In this document: positions 1 through 6,226 of the stretch, piece after piece
Layout: each line of letters opens with the position of its first letter
How positions within the stretch are numbered: position 1 is the first letter of the stretch
Assembly: GCA_016735355.1 (NCBI GenBank)
Contig: JAERRQ010000264.1
Coordinates: 1 to 6,544 of the forward strand
DNA length: 6,544 nt
Direction: 5' to 3'
Source of the DNA: Desulfobacterales bacterium
GTDB lineage: Bacteria; Desulfobacterota; Desulfobacteria; Desulfobacterales; BuS5
Position numbers and translations under genes: made by a program
Notes under the pieces: model-generated
Database searches by the model: none
The model's input: only the letters and a program-made list of their open reading frames with translations
Told to the model about the DNA's origin: nothing

Positions 1-9
1 CACATATAT

Positions 10-13
10 AGGA
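10..13 (+). promoter_or_regulatory. Ribosome binding site of the SLT transglycosylase
   Basis: AGGA lies 7 bases before the ATG at 21, a normal Shine-Dalgarno spacing. It supports that ATG as the true start even though only 20 bases of upstream sequence are present. The promoter is outside the window. Confidence 0.6.
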
Positions 14-20
14 TTACATA

Positions 21-728
21 ATGAATAAAAGATTTATTATAAACAGACTCATTTCAGTCCTGAATTGCTGGGCTTCTATTTTTATTGTTGCCGGCATTCT
101 TGTCTTTCCCGAAAAAATATATAATGGTACAAATTCTGCTGTGGCGGGTTCCATAAATTCCGGAATTGCTCTACCCAACATTATAGCAGTGGCTCATATC
201 ACAACCACTGAAGATGAAATAGCTACTATCAATAAGCATACTATTGCAAAAGTGCTGGAAATAGCAGATTTAAAAACCGATCACACAGATAATCAAGCAA
301 AACCCGGATATGACTCACAGGATAAAAAATATGCCGGTCCATTCGATATGCTGATATACCAGGCCGCGGAATTATATCAGGTTGAACCCGCCCTGATTAA
401 AGCTATAATCATGGCCGAGTCGGGACATAACCCCAAAGCGCTTTCCAAAAAAGGCGCACAGGGTCTTATGCAGTTAATGCCAAGAACTGCCAAGTGGCTT
501 GGTGTCGTTGATAGTTTTAATCCGGAACATAATATAAACGGTGGCGTTAGATATTTCAAACAACTACTTAAGCAGTTCGACGAGGATGTCGAGCTTGCAC
601 TTGCCGCCTATAATGCCGGAAGCAGAAACGTAAGGCAGTATAATGGTGTTCCGCCGTTCAAAGCCACAAAATTTTATATAACCAAAGTTTTCAAGTATTA
701 CGATATCTATAAAAAACAGTTTATATAA
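21..728 (+). CDS. SLT-domain lytic transglycosylase, membrane-anchored or secreted
   Basis: Probable lytic transglycosylase that cleaves the MurNAc-GlcNAc bond of peptidoglycan to leave 1,6-anhydroMurNAc ends, acting in the periplasm. A positively charged N-terminus (MNKRF) precedes a hydrophobic stretch at about residues 13-30, a signal peptide or membrane anchor; no clear lipobox is visible. Residues about 35-105 are a low-complexity linker. The C-terminal half is a compact goose-lysozyme-like SLT domain (about 106-230) with the catalytic Glu in AESGHNP (E133), then GLMQLMP (148-154) and AYNAG (196-200), the usual order of motifs in this family. At 235 residues it is a short single-domain member, not a full Slt70 or MltD. 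The start has a good ribosome binding site. Its stop overlaps the stop of the convergent radical SAM gene. The specific subfamily and cellular role cannot be told from the sequence. Confidence 0.93.
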   Translation: MNKRFIINRLISVLNCWASIFIVAGILVFPEKIYNGTNSAVAGSINSGIALPNIIAVAHITTTEDEIATINKHTIAKVLEIADLKTDHTDNQAKPGYDSQDKKYAGPFDMLIYQAAELYQVEPALIKAIIMAESGHNPKALSKKGAQGLMQLMPRTAKWLGVVDSFNPEHNINGGVRYFKQLLKQFDEDVELALAAYNAGSRNVRQYNGVPPFKATKFYITKVFKYYDIYKKQFI

Positions 729-1878
729 ACCTTTTCATCGCCTCATCGATAATTTGATTTACATTGTCGGGTGTAATTGAATTTTCTTGGCAAATCTGTT
801 CCACCCGCGCCATTTTATGCGGGCTCTCCATATCAGACAACCTGTTAAAAATACCCATCCTTCTGCCGACCATATAATAGCACCGCCGCTGTTGATCCAT
901 ATCAAGAAAGGTACGCAGTATTTCCAGCATTCTATCCTTATCATCAGGAAATTTGCCTTCCAGATCATCAAAAAGGTTCAGTATATGGTCGCTTTTCAGA
1001 ACACTGGTAATCCCGTTCAAGTTTTCTATAAAAAGAAGGATCTCTTCCGCCACCATTATATCATCAGCTTTTTCAAAGCGGCCTGATTTATAATCACTAT
1101 ACAGCTCTATATTGTGAGGGATTGCAAGTGGCCTCAAACGGATGAAATCCGGATTTATCCTGTTTATAGCATCGGCTGTTTCAATAGCATTAATTTGAGA
1201 ATATTTTTTTCCTCCAAGGCCCGGCATTACATACTCCGAAAGTTCCATTCCGGCTTTTTTTACTTTTAAGCCGGCTTTTATGTGTGTTTCCTTGTTAACA
1301 CCTTTTTTTACCATACCAAGAACCAAATCGGAGCCGGATTCAAGGCCGATATGAATTCTGTTCAAACCGGCCATTTTTATCGACTTAAGATCATTATCCT
1401 TGATGCGTGCAATTGTGTGTGATCGCGCGTATGAAGTTATTCTTTCAACCCATGGGAAACATTTTTTTATCTTCAGCAGTATCTCAACAAGGTTAGCGGG
1501 CTTAATTATAAGGCTGTTGGCATCCTGGATAAACACAGACTCCATGCCGCAGGCATACCAGTTAACCGCCGCATAAAATGCATCCTGCTCTCCTTGTCCA
1601 AGATTATTCAAAGCTACTCTGAGATCCGCCTGACTTATGCGGCCTGTAAGATCTGCAATAGATTTCAGGTTTTCGACATGTCTGCAAACAGAATCAATAT
1701 CTTTAATAACATCTTCCATCGGGCGTACGGAAAACTTGGCATCGCCGTATGTCCCACAAAAAGTACAGCGGTTCCACGGGCAATTCCTGGTCACGCGTAT
1801 TAGAAGGCTGTAAGCCTCACTGGGTGGCCTTATGGGCCCCTGTTCAAACCCTTGATATGTTTTATCTATTTTATTCAT
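721..1878 (-). CDS. Radical SAM protein of unknown substrate
   Basis: Radical S-adenosylmethionine enzyme, 385 residues, cytoplasmic. The N-terminus (FEQGPIRPPSEA, 11-22) leads into the cluster motif NCPWNRCTFC, with C33, C38 and C41 spaced CX4CX2C instead of the classic CX3CX2C. The three cysteines are expected to bind a [4Fe-4S] cluster that cleaves SAM. Further along come FIQDANSL (116-123) and the IHIGLESGSD segment (175-184) with KKG at 191-193, all placed as in the Elp3/HemN-like radical SAM TIM barrel. The C-terminal part (about 260-385) is helical and has no second cysteine cluster, so an auxiliary cluster or B12 domain is unlikely. I recognise the general family type but not the reaction. 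The ATG at 1878 has no clear Shine-Dalgarno, but the conserved N-terminal residues follow closely and no later start would keep them. It is transcribed divergently from mltG and converges on the SLT gene. Confidence 0.9.
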   Translation of the reverse strand: MNKIDKTYQGFEQGPIRPPSEAYSLLIRVTRNCPWNRCTFCGTYGDAKFSVRPMEDVIKDIDSVCRHVENLKSIADLTGRISQADLRVALNNLGQGEQDAFYAAVNWYACGMESVFIQDANSLIIKPANLVEILLKIKKCFPWVERITSYARSHTIARIKDNDLKSIKMAGLNRIHIGLESGSDLVLGMVKKGVNKETHIKAGLKVKKAGMELSEYVMPGLGGKKYSQINAIETADAINRINPDFIRLRPLAIPHNIELYSDYKSGRFEKADDIMVAEEILLFIENLNGITSVLKSDHILNLFDDLEGKFPDDKDRMLEILRTFLDMDQQRRCYYMVGRRMGIFNRLSDMESPHKMARVEQICQENSITPDNVNQIIDEAMKRFI

Positions 1879-1896
1879 TATATAATTTTCTATTTT

Positions 1897-1926
1897 ATAT
1901 TAAGTGATATTCTGTTAAAAAGTTAA
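1897..1926 (-). promoter_or_regulatory. Possible sigma-70-type promoter of the radical SAM gene
   Basis: On the minus strand TTAACT (1926-1921) is followed after 18 bases by TAATAT (1902-1897), each matching the -35 and -10 consensus at four of six positions. The -10 ends 18 bases before the ATG. The region is very AT-rich, so a chance match is quite possible. Confidence 0.25.
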
Positions 1927-1948
1927 TGGCATAGGGCTTTATACAACA

Positions 1949-1965
1949 GATAAAGATATTTTATC
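1949..1965. promoter_or_regulatory. AT-rich inverted repeat upstream of mltG
   Basis: GATAAA and TTTATC form a perfect 6-bp inverted repeat around the 5-base centre GATAT, 31 bases before the mltG start. The position would suit an operator or a promoter-proximal site, but the arms are short and A/T-rich, so this is only a weak candidate. Confidence 0.2.
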
Positions 1966-1982
1966 AATTTATTAATACAATC

Positions 1983-1986
1983 GAGG
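1983..1986 (+). promoter_or_regulatory. Ribosome binding site that fixes the TTG start of mltG
   Basis: GAGG lies 9 bases before the TTG at 1996. No ATG or GTG downstream precedes the conserved membrane anchor, and the residues right after the TTG (KKHHNKK) form the expected basic cytoplasmic tail, so TTG is the preferred start. Confidence 0.65.
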
Positions 1987-1995
1987 CGGTCACTG

Positions 1996-3033
1996 TTGAA
2001 AAAACATCATAATAAAAAACAAAACAAGCATAGCTTTTTAAAGATACTTTTACTCACAATATCAATCTTTGCAACCGTAGTATCCGCAATATTCCTGGAC
2101 ATTTATTTATATGCGGACAGACCCCTTGGTTCCGATAATTCGCCAAAGTCGGTCAATATTATGCCGGGGCATAATTTTTCTGATGTTTTTAAAGAACTGT
2201 GCAACTCAGGAATTGTTGCTTATTCGTACAGATTTAAACTGCTGGCCGTTATAAGAGGGTATGATAAAAGGATAAAATTTGGTGAATATCTTCTCTCACC
2301 ATCCATGACACCCTCTGAAATCCTTACGATAATGACAAAGGGCAAGGTACGTTTAAACAAACTGACCATTCCTGAAGGCTATAATATCGAACAGATTGCC
2401 ACAGCAGTATTTCAAGCAGAAATAGAAGACGAAAAGAGCTTTTTAAAAGCCGCAAAAAACTCTTCCTTGGCTGCTCAAATGAAGATTACCGCCGATACTT
2501 TTGAAGGATACCTCTTTCCGGATACATACTATTTTCCCAAAAATACGACTCCGAAAACAATAATATCAACAATGGTTAACCGGTTCCGGACCATCTTTAC
2601 GGATGAATTTGCAAAACAGGCGGAAAAACTCGGCTTTTCAATCCACCAGATTGTTACCCTGGCATCGATTATTGAAAAAGAGACCGGTGCGTCGGAGGAA
2701 CGTCCGGTAATCTCGTCGGTTTTTCATAATAGATTAAAGAAAAATATGCGCCTTGAAAGTGATCCTACGGTTATTTACGGTATCGATGGGTTTAACGGCA
2801 ACATTACAAAGAAAGATCTTAAAAAACCATCTCCTTATAACACATACCTTATAAGAGGACTTCCTCCAGGGCCTATTTCAAACCCGGGGCTGAAAGCTCT
2901 GGAAGCAGCCCTGTATCCGGCTGAGACCGATTTTCTATATTTTGTTTCCAAAAAAAATAAAACTCACAAATTTTCTACCAATATAAGAGATCATAACAAG
3001 GCGGTTTATAAGTATCAAATAAAAAAAAGGTAG
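1996..3033 (+). CDS. mltG: Endolytic peptidoglycan transglycosylase MltG (YceG-like)
   Basis: MltG cuts nascent glycan strands inside the chain and is proposed to act as a terminase of peptidoglycan synthesis, anchored in the inner membrane and facing the periplasm. The 345-residue length is normal. A lysine-rich N-terminus precedes one membrane segment at about 14-38. A LysM-like region follows at about 50-120, then LTIPEGYNIEQIA (123-135), EGYLFPDTYYF (170-180), the catalytic signature ASIIEKET (223-230, which contains the active-site Glu), RLESDPTVIYG (252-262) and IRGLPPGPISNPG (286-298). All hallmark blocks are present and in order, so the protein looks intact. The start is TTG with a GAGG site. 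Many genomes place mltG beside ruvX/yqgF, pabC or tmk; here none of these is adjacent. It converges on the Mth938-like gene with a 17-bp gap and no visible terminator hairpin. Confidence 0.95.
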   Translation: MKKHHNKKQNKHSFLKILLLTISIFATVVSAIFLDIYLYADRPLGSDNSPKSVNIMPGHNFSDVFKELCNSGIVAYSYRFKLLAVIRGYDKRIKFGEYLLSPSMTPSEILTIMTKGKVRLNKLTIPEGYNIEQIATAVFQAEIEDEKSFLKAAKNSSLAAQMKITADTFEGYLFPDTYYFPKNTTPKTIISTMVNRFRTIFTDEFAKQAEKLGFSIHQIVTLASIIEKETGASEERPVISSVFHNRLKKNMRLESDPTVIYGIDGFNGNITKKDLKKPSPYNTYLIRGLPPGPISNPGLKALEAALYPAETDFLYFVSKKNKTHKFSTNIRDHNKAVYKYQIKKR

Positions 3034-3050
3034 TATAAAATTTTAGTCTG

Positions 3051-3392
3051 TCAGCATGTTAAATGGAATCCTGCCGATACACTTTTACCCTCTTTTAATA
3101 GTTTATTAAAGGTGTCAACAGCTTTGGGAGTGCTCACTTCTATCAATTCAATCTCTTTTTTTTGAAGAAACTTACGCAATGAGTCGGTCGATTTCATGAG
3201 GCCTGGTTTCCCTTTTCCCAGCACAAAAATATCAGTATTTTCTTTTAGTATATCGGCTATGTCATAAATTTCCACCCGATGTCCGTTTTTTCTCCACCAG
3301 TCAGACACTACTCTTCCACAAATGATTTTAATATCATTTGTGTAAATTCTTCCTTTTATTACTATTTTTCCGAAAGAATATTGTTCTATCAT
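3051..3392 (-). CDS. Mth938-like (DUF498/NDUFAF3 family) small protein
   Basis: Small globular protein of 113 residues matching the Mth938-like domain along its whole length. Visible features are the N-terminal strand with YSFGKIVIKG (5-14), DWW (31-33), the glycine loop VLGKGKPG (57-64), STPKAVDTFNKL (87-98) and the C-terminal AGFHLTC (107-113). The human relative NDUFAF3 is a complex I assembly factor; the bacterial members have no established biochemical role, so none is assigned. No signal peptide or membrane segment is seen, so it is probably cytoplasmic. The ATG fits the family's usual N-terminus, but the ribosome binding site is poor: AAGGAA is 15 bases away and GCGG is closer but weak. 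It is the last gene of the minus-strand block, 59 bases after the CULT gene, so co-transcription with it is likely. Confidence 0.85.
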   Translation of the reverse strand: MIEQYSFGKIVIKGRIYTNDIKIICGRVVSDWWRKNGHRVEIYDIADILKENTDIFVLGKGKPGLMKSTDSLRKFLQKKEIELIEVSTPKAVDTFNKLLKEGKSVSAGFHLTC

Positions 3393-3442
3393 AATTAAAA
3401 AGCCGCTTTCCTTATGAGTAGTTTGCGCAAAAAAAAGTCTAT

Positions 3443-3470
3443 ATGAGTCGATTAAGATGAGTCGATTAAG
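3443..3470. repeat. Perfect 14-bp tandem duplication over the CULT stop codon
   Basis: ATGAGTCGATTAAG occurs twice head to tail with no mismatch (3443-3456 and 3457-3470). On the minus strand the two copies span the 3' end of the CULT gene, and the junction creates its TAA stop (3454-3452). The exact identity suggests a recent event such as replication slippage. Confidence 0.9.
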
Positions 3471-3910
3471 CGATCTAATATAAGTCCATGGAAACTATTC
3501 ATATATTTTGATGTATAATACCATCCAAGATGTGTTAGGCACATGCCGCATAGAGCAATTTGCCAGCGGAAACCTTTAAACCAGCTCCACTCGTCTGTTG
3601 CAGGTCCTACATGCCCGCATCCTTTCACCGAGCCGAAGCATCCTATTTGAAAAACAACGCCCTGGGGATTCGCAAAAGTATGCTCATAAGCCCCCTCCAC
3701 TTCAATAAGTTCCGACCTGTTTGTTATTGTCAATAAGCATTGCCTGCAAAGCAGCGCTTTTTCATTGCGTGGTTTTTCTTCTTCTTCCTCTATCCAGTTT
3801 AAATCCCTGATTACTTCCGGATGCTTATCTTCCTGGTCATACTTGGAAATATCAGGATAATAGAAGTCCATTGGGGGGAATTCATCAATCATATAAGAGA
3901 AAAACGACAT
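3452..3910 (-). CDS. CULT-domain protein (bacterial cereblon thalidomide-binding-domain homologue)
   Basis: The 152-residue protein has a complete CULT domain at about residues 52-148. It has two zinc pairs, CRQC (C55, C58) and CGMC (C121, C124). The segment from SWF to HLGW aligns without gaps to human cereblon: W110, W116 and W130 match W380, W386 and W400 of the tri-tryptophan imide cage, and H127 matches H397. N81 in NPQG matches N351 and lies 29 residues before the first cage Trp, as in human cereblon and, from memory, in Magnetospirillum MsCI4. W108 takes the place of human H378, and MsCI4 has an aromatic residue there too. The first 50 residues form an extension with a run of five Glu (41-45). 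No signal peptide or Lon-like domain is present, so it is a stand-alone cytoplasmic binding protein and not an E3 adaptor. It starts one base after the YjbQ stop and has only a weak ribosome binding site, so coupled translation is likely. Its physiological ligand is unknown. Confidence 0.9.
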   Translation of the reverse strand: MSFFSYMIDEFPPMDFYYPDISKYDQEDKHPEVIRDLNWIEEEEEKPRNEKALLCRQCLLTITNRSELIEVEGAYEHTFANPQGVVFQIGCFGSVKGCGHVGPATDEWSWFKGFRWQIALCGMCLTHLGWYYTSKYMNSFHGLILDRLIDSS

Positions 3911-3911
3911 T

Positions 3912-4340
3912 TCAAGCAGTACCGATTATTGTTATATCCACCACTCTTTCCCTTGCTCTGTTATCATGATTTATAATGACAGCCTGTTGCCATGTTCCCA
4001 GAGTCAAATGTCCGTCACGAACCGGCAAAGCAATTGAGGGGCCGAGCAGCGCCGCCTGCACATGACTATGCCCGTTCCCGTCATGCCATGCTTTTTCATG
4101 ATCATATTCAATATCCGGAGGCGCAAATCTTGTAATCGCTTTTTTCAGATCATTGACTACACCAGGTTCAAATTCGATTGTTGTAACAGAACTGGTGGAT
4201 CCGATCACCGTAGCATTAAGTGATCCGTTAATTATTTTTGATTTCTTTAGAGAATCTGTGAGCCGGGATGTTATGTTCACAATATCCAGGCCGGTTTTCG
4301 TGGTAATGGAAATTCTGTCTGTAAAAATAGTTATACTCAA
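3912..4340 (-). CDS. YjbQ-family protein (UPF0047)
   Basis: A 142-residue single-domain protein of the YjbQ/UPF0047 family, normal in length. The conserved core is visible: GSTSSVTTIEFEPG (47-60), RFAPPDIEYDHEKAWHD (71-87), NGHSHVQAALLGPS (89-102), LPVRDGHLTLGTWQ (105-118) and the RERVVDITIIG end (130-140). Family members are often annotated as secondary thiamine-phosphate synthases because E. coli YjbQ shows a weak, promiscuous activity of that kind; the main role is not settled and I assign none. Where E. coli-type members have an HTS/HTT motif this one has GST, a variant I associate with another branch of the family. The start is TTG with a strong AAGGAG site. The gene heads a block with the CULT and Mth938-like genes and follows the kinase by 148 bases on the same strand. 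Confidence 0.9.
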   Translation of the reverse strand: MSITIFTDRISITTKTGLDIVNITSRLTDSLKKSKIINGSLNATVIGSTSSVTTIEFEPGVVNDLKKAITRFAPPDIEYDHEKAWHDGNGHSHVQAALLGPSIALPVRDGHLTLGTWQQAVIINHDNRARERVVDITIIGTA

Positions 4341-4349
4341 TTTCTATAG

Positions 4350-4355
4350 CTCCTT
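4350..4355 (-). promoter_or_regulatory. Strong ribosome binding site that fixes the TTG start of the YjbQ gene
   Basis: On the minus strand AAGGAG (4355-4350) is a near-ideal Shine-Dalgarno, 9 bases before the TTG at 4340-4338. It supports TTG as the start and makes this the best translation signal of the three-gene block. Confidence 0.75.
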
Positions 4356-4433
4356 AAGGGTTCGCACAAAAATAATTTCACATTTTGGCATCTCATCTTC
4401 AGGCTGTTATTTCACGTTCCTTGTTCATACCAA

Positions 4434-4445
4434 ATTTTATAAAAT
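4434..4445. repeat. Perfect 12-bp AT palindrome between the kinase and YjbQ genes
   Basis: ATTTTATAAAAT reads the same on both strands and is flanked by CCAA on the left and TTGG on the right, so it could pair a little further with one bulged base. It lies about 93 bases before the YjbQ start and could contribute to a promoter or operator. No -35 element at a convincing distance was found, so its role is undetermined. Confidence 0.3.
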
Positions 4446-4465
4446 TGGCCTCGAAATATAGATTG

Positions 4466-4554
4466 TCAGAGTTCATAACCAAGCTTGTTCAGAATACCGC
4501 ATGGTATTTTCTACGGCTGTAATCTTCATGGCTCACCAGGTTTTCTCCATTACC
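4466..4554 (-). pseudogene. Eroded N-terminal remnant of a C-terminal receiver domain of the kinase
   Basis: The kinase ends with a linker reading GNGENLV (516-522), like the linker that introduces a C-terminal receiver in many hybrid kinases, but the DD pair does not follow. In a second frame of the same strand the DNA reads KIPCGILNKLGYEL (4510-4469), which resembles the first helix and following strand of a receiver domain. That frame is broken by TAG upstream and TGA right after, so at least one frameshift and several stops separate the pieces. No later receiver motifs (phosphoacceptor Asp, Lys-Pro) are seen before the YjbQ gene. This is inference from short similarity; the LNKLGYEL run is the strongest part. 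Confidence 0.45.
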
Positions 4555-6099
4555 GCTTATCTCTTCCAGGGGGGTGCTCTCCCCGCGATTGGTTTCCGTT
4601 ATTTTATCCCTGGTAATATGGAAATAAATTTGAAAAGCAGTCCCATTTGCACTGGTTATTACATTTAGTCTTCCATCCAGATCTTTAACAATATTCCAAA
4701 CAACCGCCATACCAAGTCCTGTCCCGTTTCTGCCCATAACTTTTTTTGTATAAAAAGGCTCAAAGATTCTTCCCAGATCCTTTGGTGAAAGGCCTATACC
4801 GTTGTCGGTAACTGTTAAAATAACATATTCGCCAGGATTTATCTCATCATATCCCATCAAGGGTTGGTCTATATGTCTATTCTGGGTAGTTATTGTAATA
4901 TCTCCATTGTATTCAATTGCCTCTGCAGCATTAAGCAAAAGGTTCGCCAGTACTTTGTTCATATGCATTACCGCACAATGCATATTTAATAACTCCGCTT
5001 TGAGTTTTGTTGTTATTCTAATATGCGGATACCTTGCTTTAAGTTCCCGGTATTCGGAAGAGAGTAAATATTTACTTATAATTAAATTTAAATTCAACAC
5101 GTCCTTATGGTTAGTTGTACCATTTGCTATGGTGCTCAGGTCCGATACAACTGCCGCAGCTTTTTGACCTGATTTTTGTATTGTCTCAATAGGCTTCCTA
5201 AGCCTGCTTTCCTTTGGCAGGTCCATTACGATCAATTCAGGGTAACTTACAATACCGGACAGAATATTGTTTAAATCATGCGCCAAACTTGCGGTCATAA
5301 GGCCAAGTTCTTCCATTTTACGTGCTCGTGCCAGTTCTTTTTGTAGTTTAAGCTTATCCTGTTCGGCCTTTTTTCTTTCAGTAGTGTCTCTGATTGCGGC
5401 AACGCCAGCTATCTTTCCGTAATATTCCATAGGATTGGTGCGAATCTCCATGGGAAATGTCGATCCGTCTTTTCGTAATCCTGTTGCGTTATATGTGCCT
5501 TTTCGGTCCGAAGCTATGTTTTTATTGATCAACTCCATTGATTCAGGCGTAACAGTAAGTGGAATGATTTGCTTGCCGGCCAATTCATCAGGATCGTAAC
5601 CGAACATATCGAAAAATTGCTTATTGGCTTGCATAAAAACGCCATTGTTATGAATAAGAATAGCTTCCCACGCTACTTCCAATAATCGGCGAAAGTTTGT
5701 TTCACTTTTTTTAAGATTGATCTCCAGTCTCTTGTGCTTTACCGCTTTTGCGATTGTCTTTAGCAACGTATCATAGTCACAAGGTTTTTTTATATAGTCA
5801 TAGACTCCTTTCTTTAGCGCCTCCACAGCAGTTTCGATGGAAGCCCTCCATGTAAGTATTATTACGGCTGTCTCGGGTGAACTGCTCAGAATATTATCTA
5901 TAACCATGTGAGCATTCATATCAGGCAAGCCTATATCTGCCAAAACAAGATCGTATGTTTTTTCGGTGAGATAATCTATAGCCTCCCGGCCGCTTCCGAC
6001 GGTATCTATTTGATATCCATTGGACCTTAATATGATGCTCAGACTGTCGCAGATACGGGGTTCGTCATCGACAATTAAAATTTTACAGGCACCAGTCAT
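4489..6099 (-). CDS. Receiver-PAS sensor histidine kinase
   Basis: A 536-residue cytoplasmic two-component protein without membrane segments. Residues 1-125 form a receiver: acidic pair D11/D12 with E13, phosphoacceptor D55 in LVLADIGLPD, T83, and K105-P106. A PAS domain follows (about 133-240: EAILIHNNGVF, FGYDPDELAG, RKDGSTFPMEIR, GVAAIRDTTERKKAE), then a charged coiled-coil linker (241-265). The H-box is SLAHDLNNILSGI with H274. The ATPase domain has the N-box NAAEAI (N390), DNGIGL (432-437), FEPFYTKK (446-453) and GTGLGM (459-464), so the catalytic residues look intact. This order suggests a phosphorelay kinase that receives phosphate or is switched by its own receiver. The last 35 residues look like a receiver linker running into a degenerate tail. 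The signal and partner are unknown; no separate response regulator is in the window. The ATG has GAGG 10 bases upstream. Confidence 0.93.
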   Translation of the reverse strand: MTGACKILIVDDEPRICDSLSIILRSNGYQIDTVGSGREAIDYLTEKTYDLVLADIGLPDMNAHMVIDNILSSSPETAVIILTWRASIETAVEALKKGVYDYIKKPCDYDTLLKTIAKAVKHKRLEINLKKSETNFRRLLEVAWEAILIHNNGVFMQANKQFFDMFGYDPDELAGKQIIPLTVTPESMELINKNIASDRKGTYNATGLRKDGSTFPMEIRTNPMEYYGKIAGVAAIRDTTERKKAEQDKLKLQKELARARKMEELGLMTASLAHDLNNILSGIVSYPELIVMDLPKESRLRKPIETIQKSGQKAAAVVSDLSTIANGTTNHKDVLNLNLIISKYLLSSEYRELKARYPHIRITTKLKAELLNMHCAVMHMNKVLANLLLNAAEAIEYNGDITITTQNRHIDQPLMGYDEINPGEYVILTVTDNGIGLSPKDLGRIFEPFYTKKVMGRNGTGLGMAVVWNIVKDLDGRLNVITSANGTAFQIYFHITRDKITETNRGESTPLEEISGNGENLVSHEDYSRRKYHAVF

Positions 6100-6109
6100 T
6101 TAAAATCAT

Positions 6110-6113
6110 CCTC
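6110..6113 (-). promoter_or_regulatory. Ribosome binding site of the kinase gene
   Basis: GAGG on the minus strand lies 10 bases before the ATG at 6099-6097. The left arm of the inverted-repeat element starts only 2 bases beyond it at 6116, so the promoter for this gene must lie inside the element or farther to the right. Confidence 0.6.
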
Positions 6114-6115
6114 AT

Positions 6116-6162
6116 CAATTGTTGTAACCGTTCACGGTTTGCAGTTGACAGTTTACGGTTTG
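6116..6162 (+). repeat. Left terminal inverted repeat
   Basis: The arm begins CAATTG, then has AACCGTTCACGGTT (6126-6139) and ends in TTTACGGTTTG. It pairs with 6302-6347 and ends close to the kinase ribosome binding site. Confidence 0.75.
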
Positions 6163-6226
6163 AAAAACCAAAAAATTTTGAAATTTATAGCCAAAATGCT
6201 TATTAGGCTTCGCTCATCGTTATCAC

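Noticed and set aside
377..559. 60-residue frame on the minus strand inside the transglycosylase gene
   Set aside because: It lies opposite the conserved catalytic region of a clear SLT domain and encodes no recognisable protein.
787..1086. 99-residue plus-strand frame within the radical SAM gene
   Set aside because: It is antisense to a gene with strong family motifs, and its peptide has no domain pattern.
3034..3050. Shared terminator between mltG and the Mth938-like gene
   Set aside because: The 17-bp gap has no inverted repeat followed by a T-run on either strand.
3422..3431. TTTGCGCAAA palindrome between the CULT and Mth938-like genes, considered as a terminator or operator
   Set aside because: The 10-bp palindrome has no loop, so it cannot form a terminator hairpin, and its short length is compatible with chance.
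4153..4461. 102-residue plus-strand frame over the YjbQ gene and the following spacer
   Set aside because: It is antisense to conserved YjbQ residues, and its hydrophobic stretches arise from the complementary codons.
4802..5167. 121-residue plus-strand frame inside the kinase
   Set aside because: It is antisense to the ATPase region with N-box and G-box motifs; no independent evidence for a gene.
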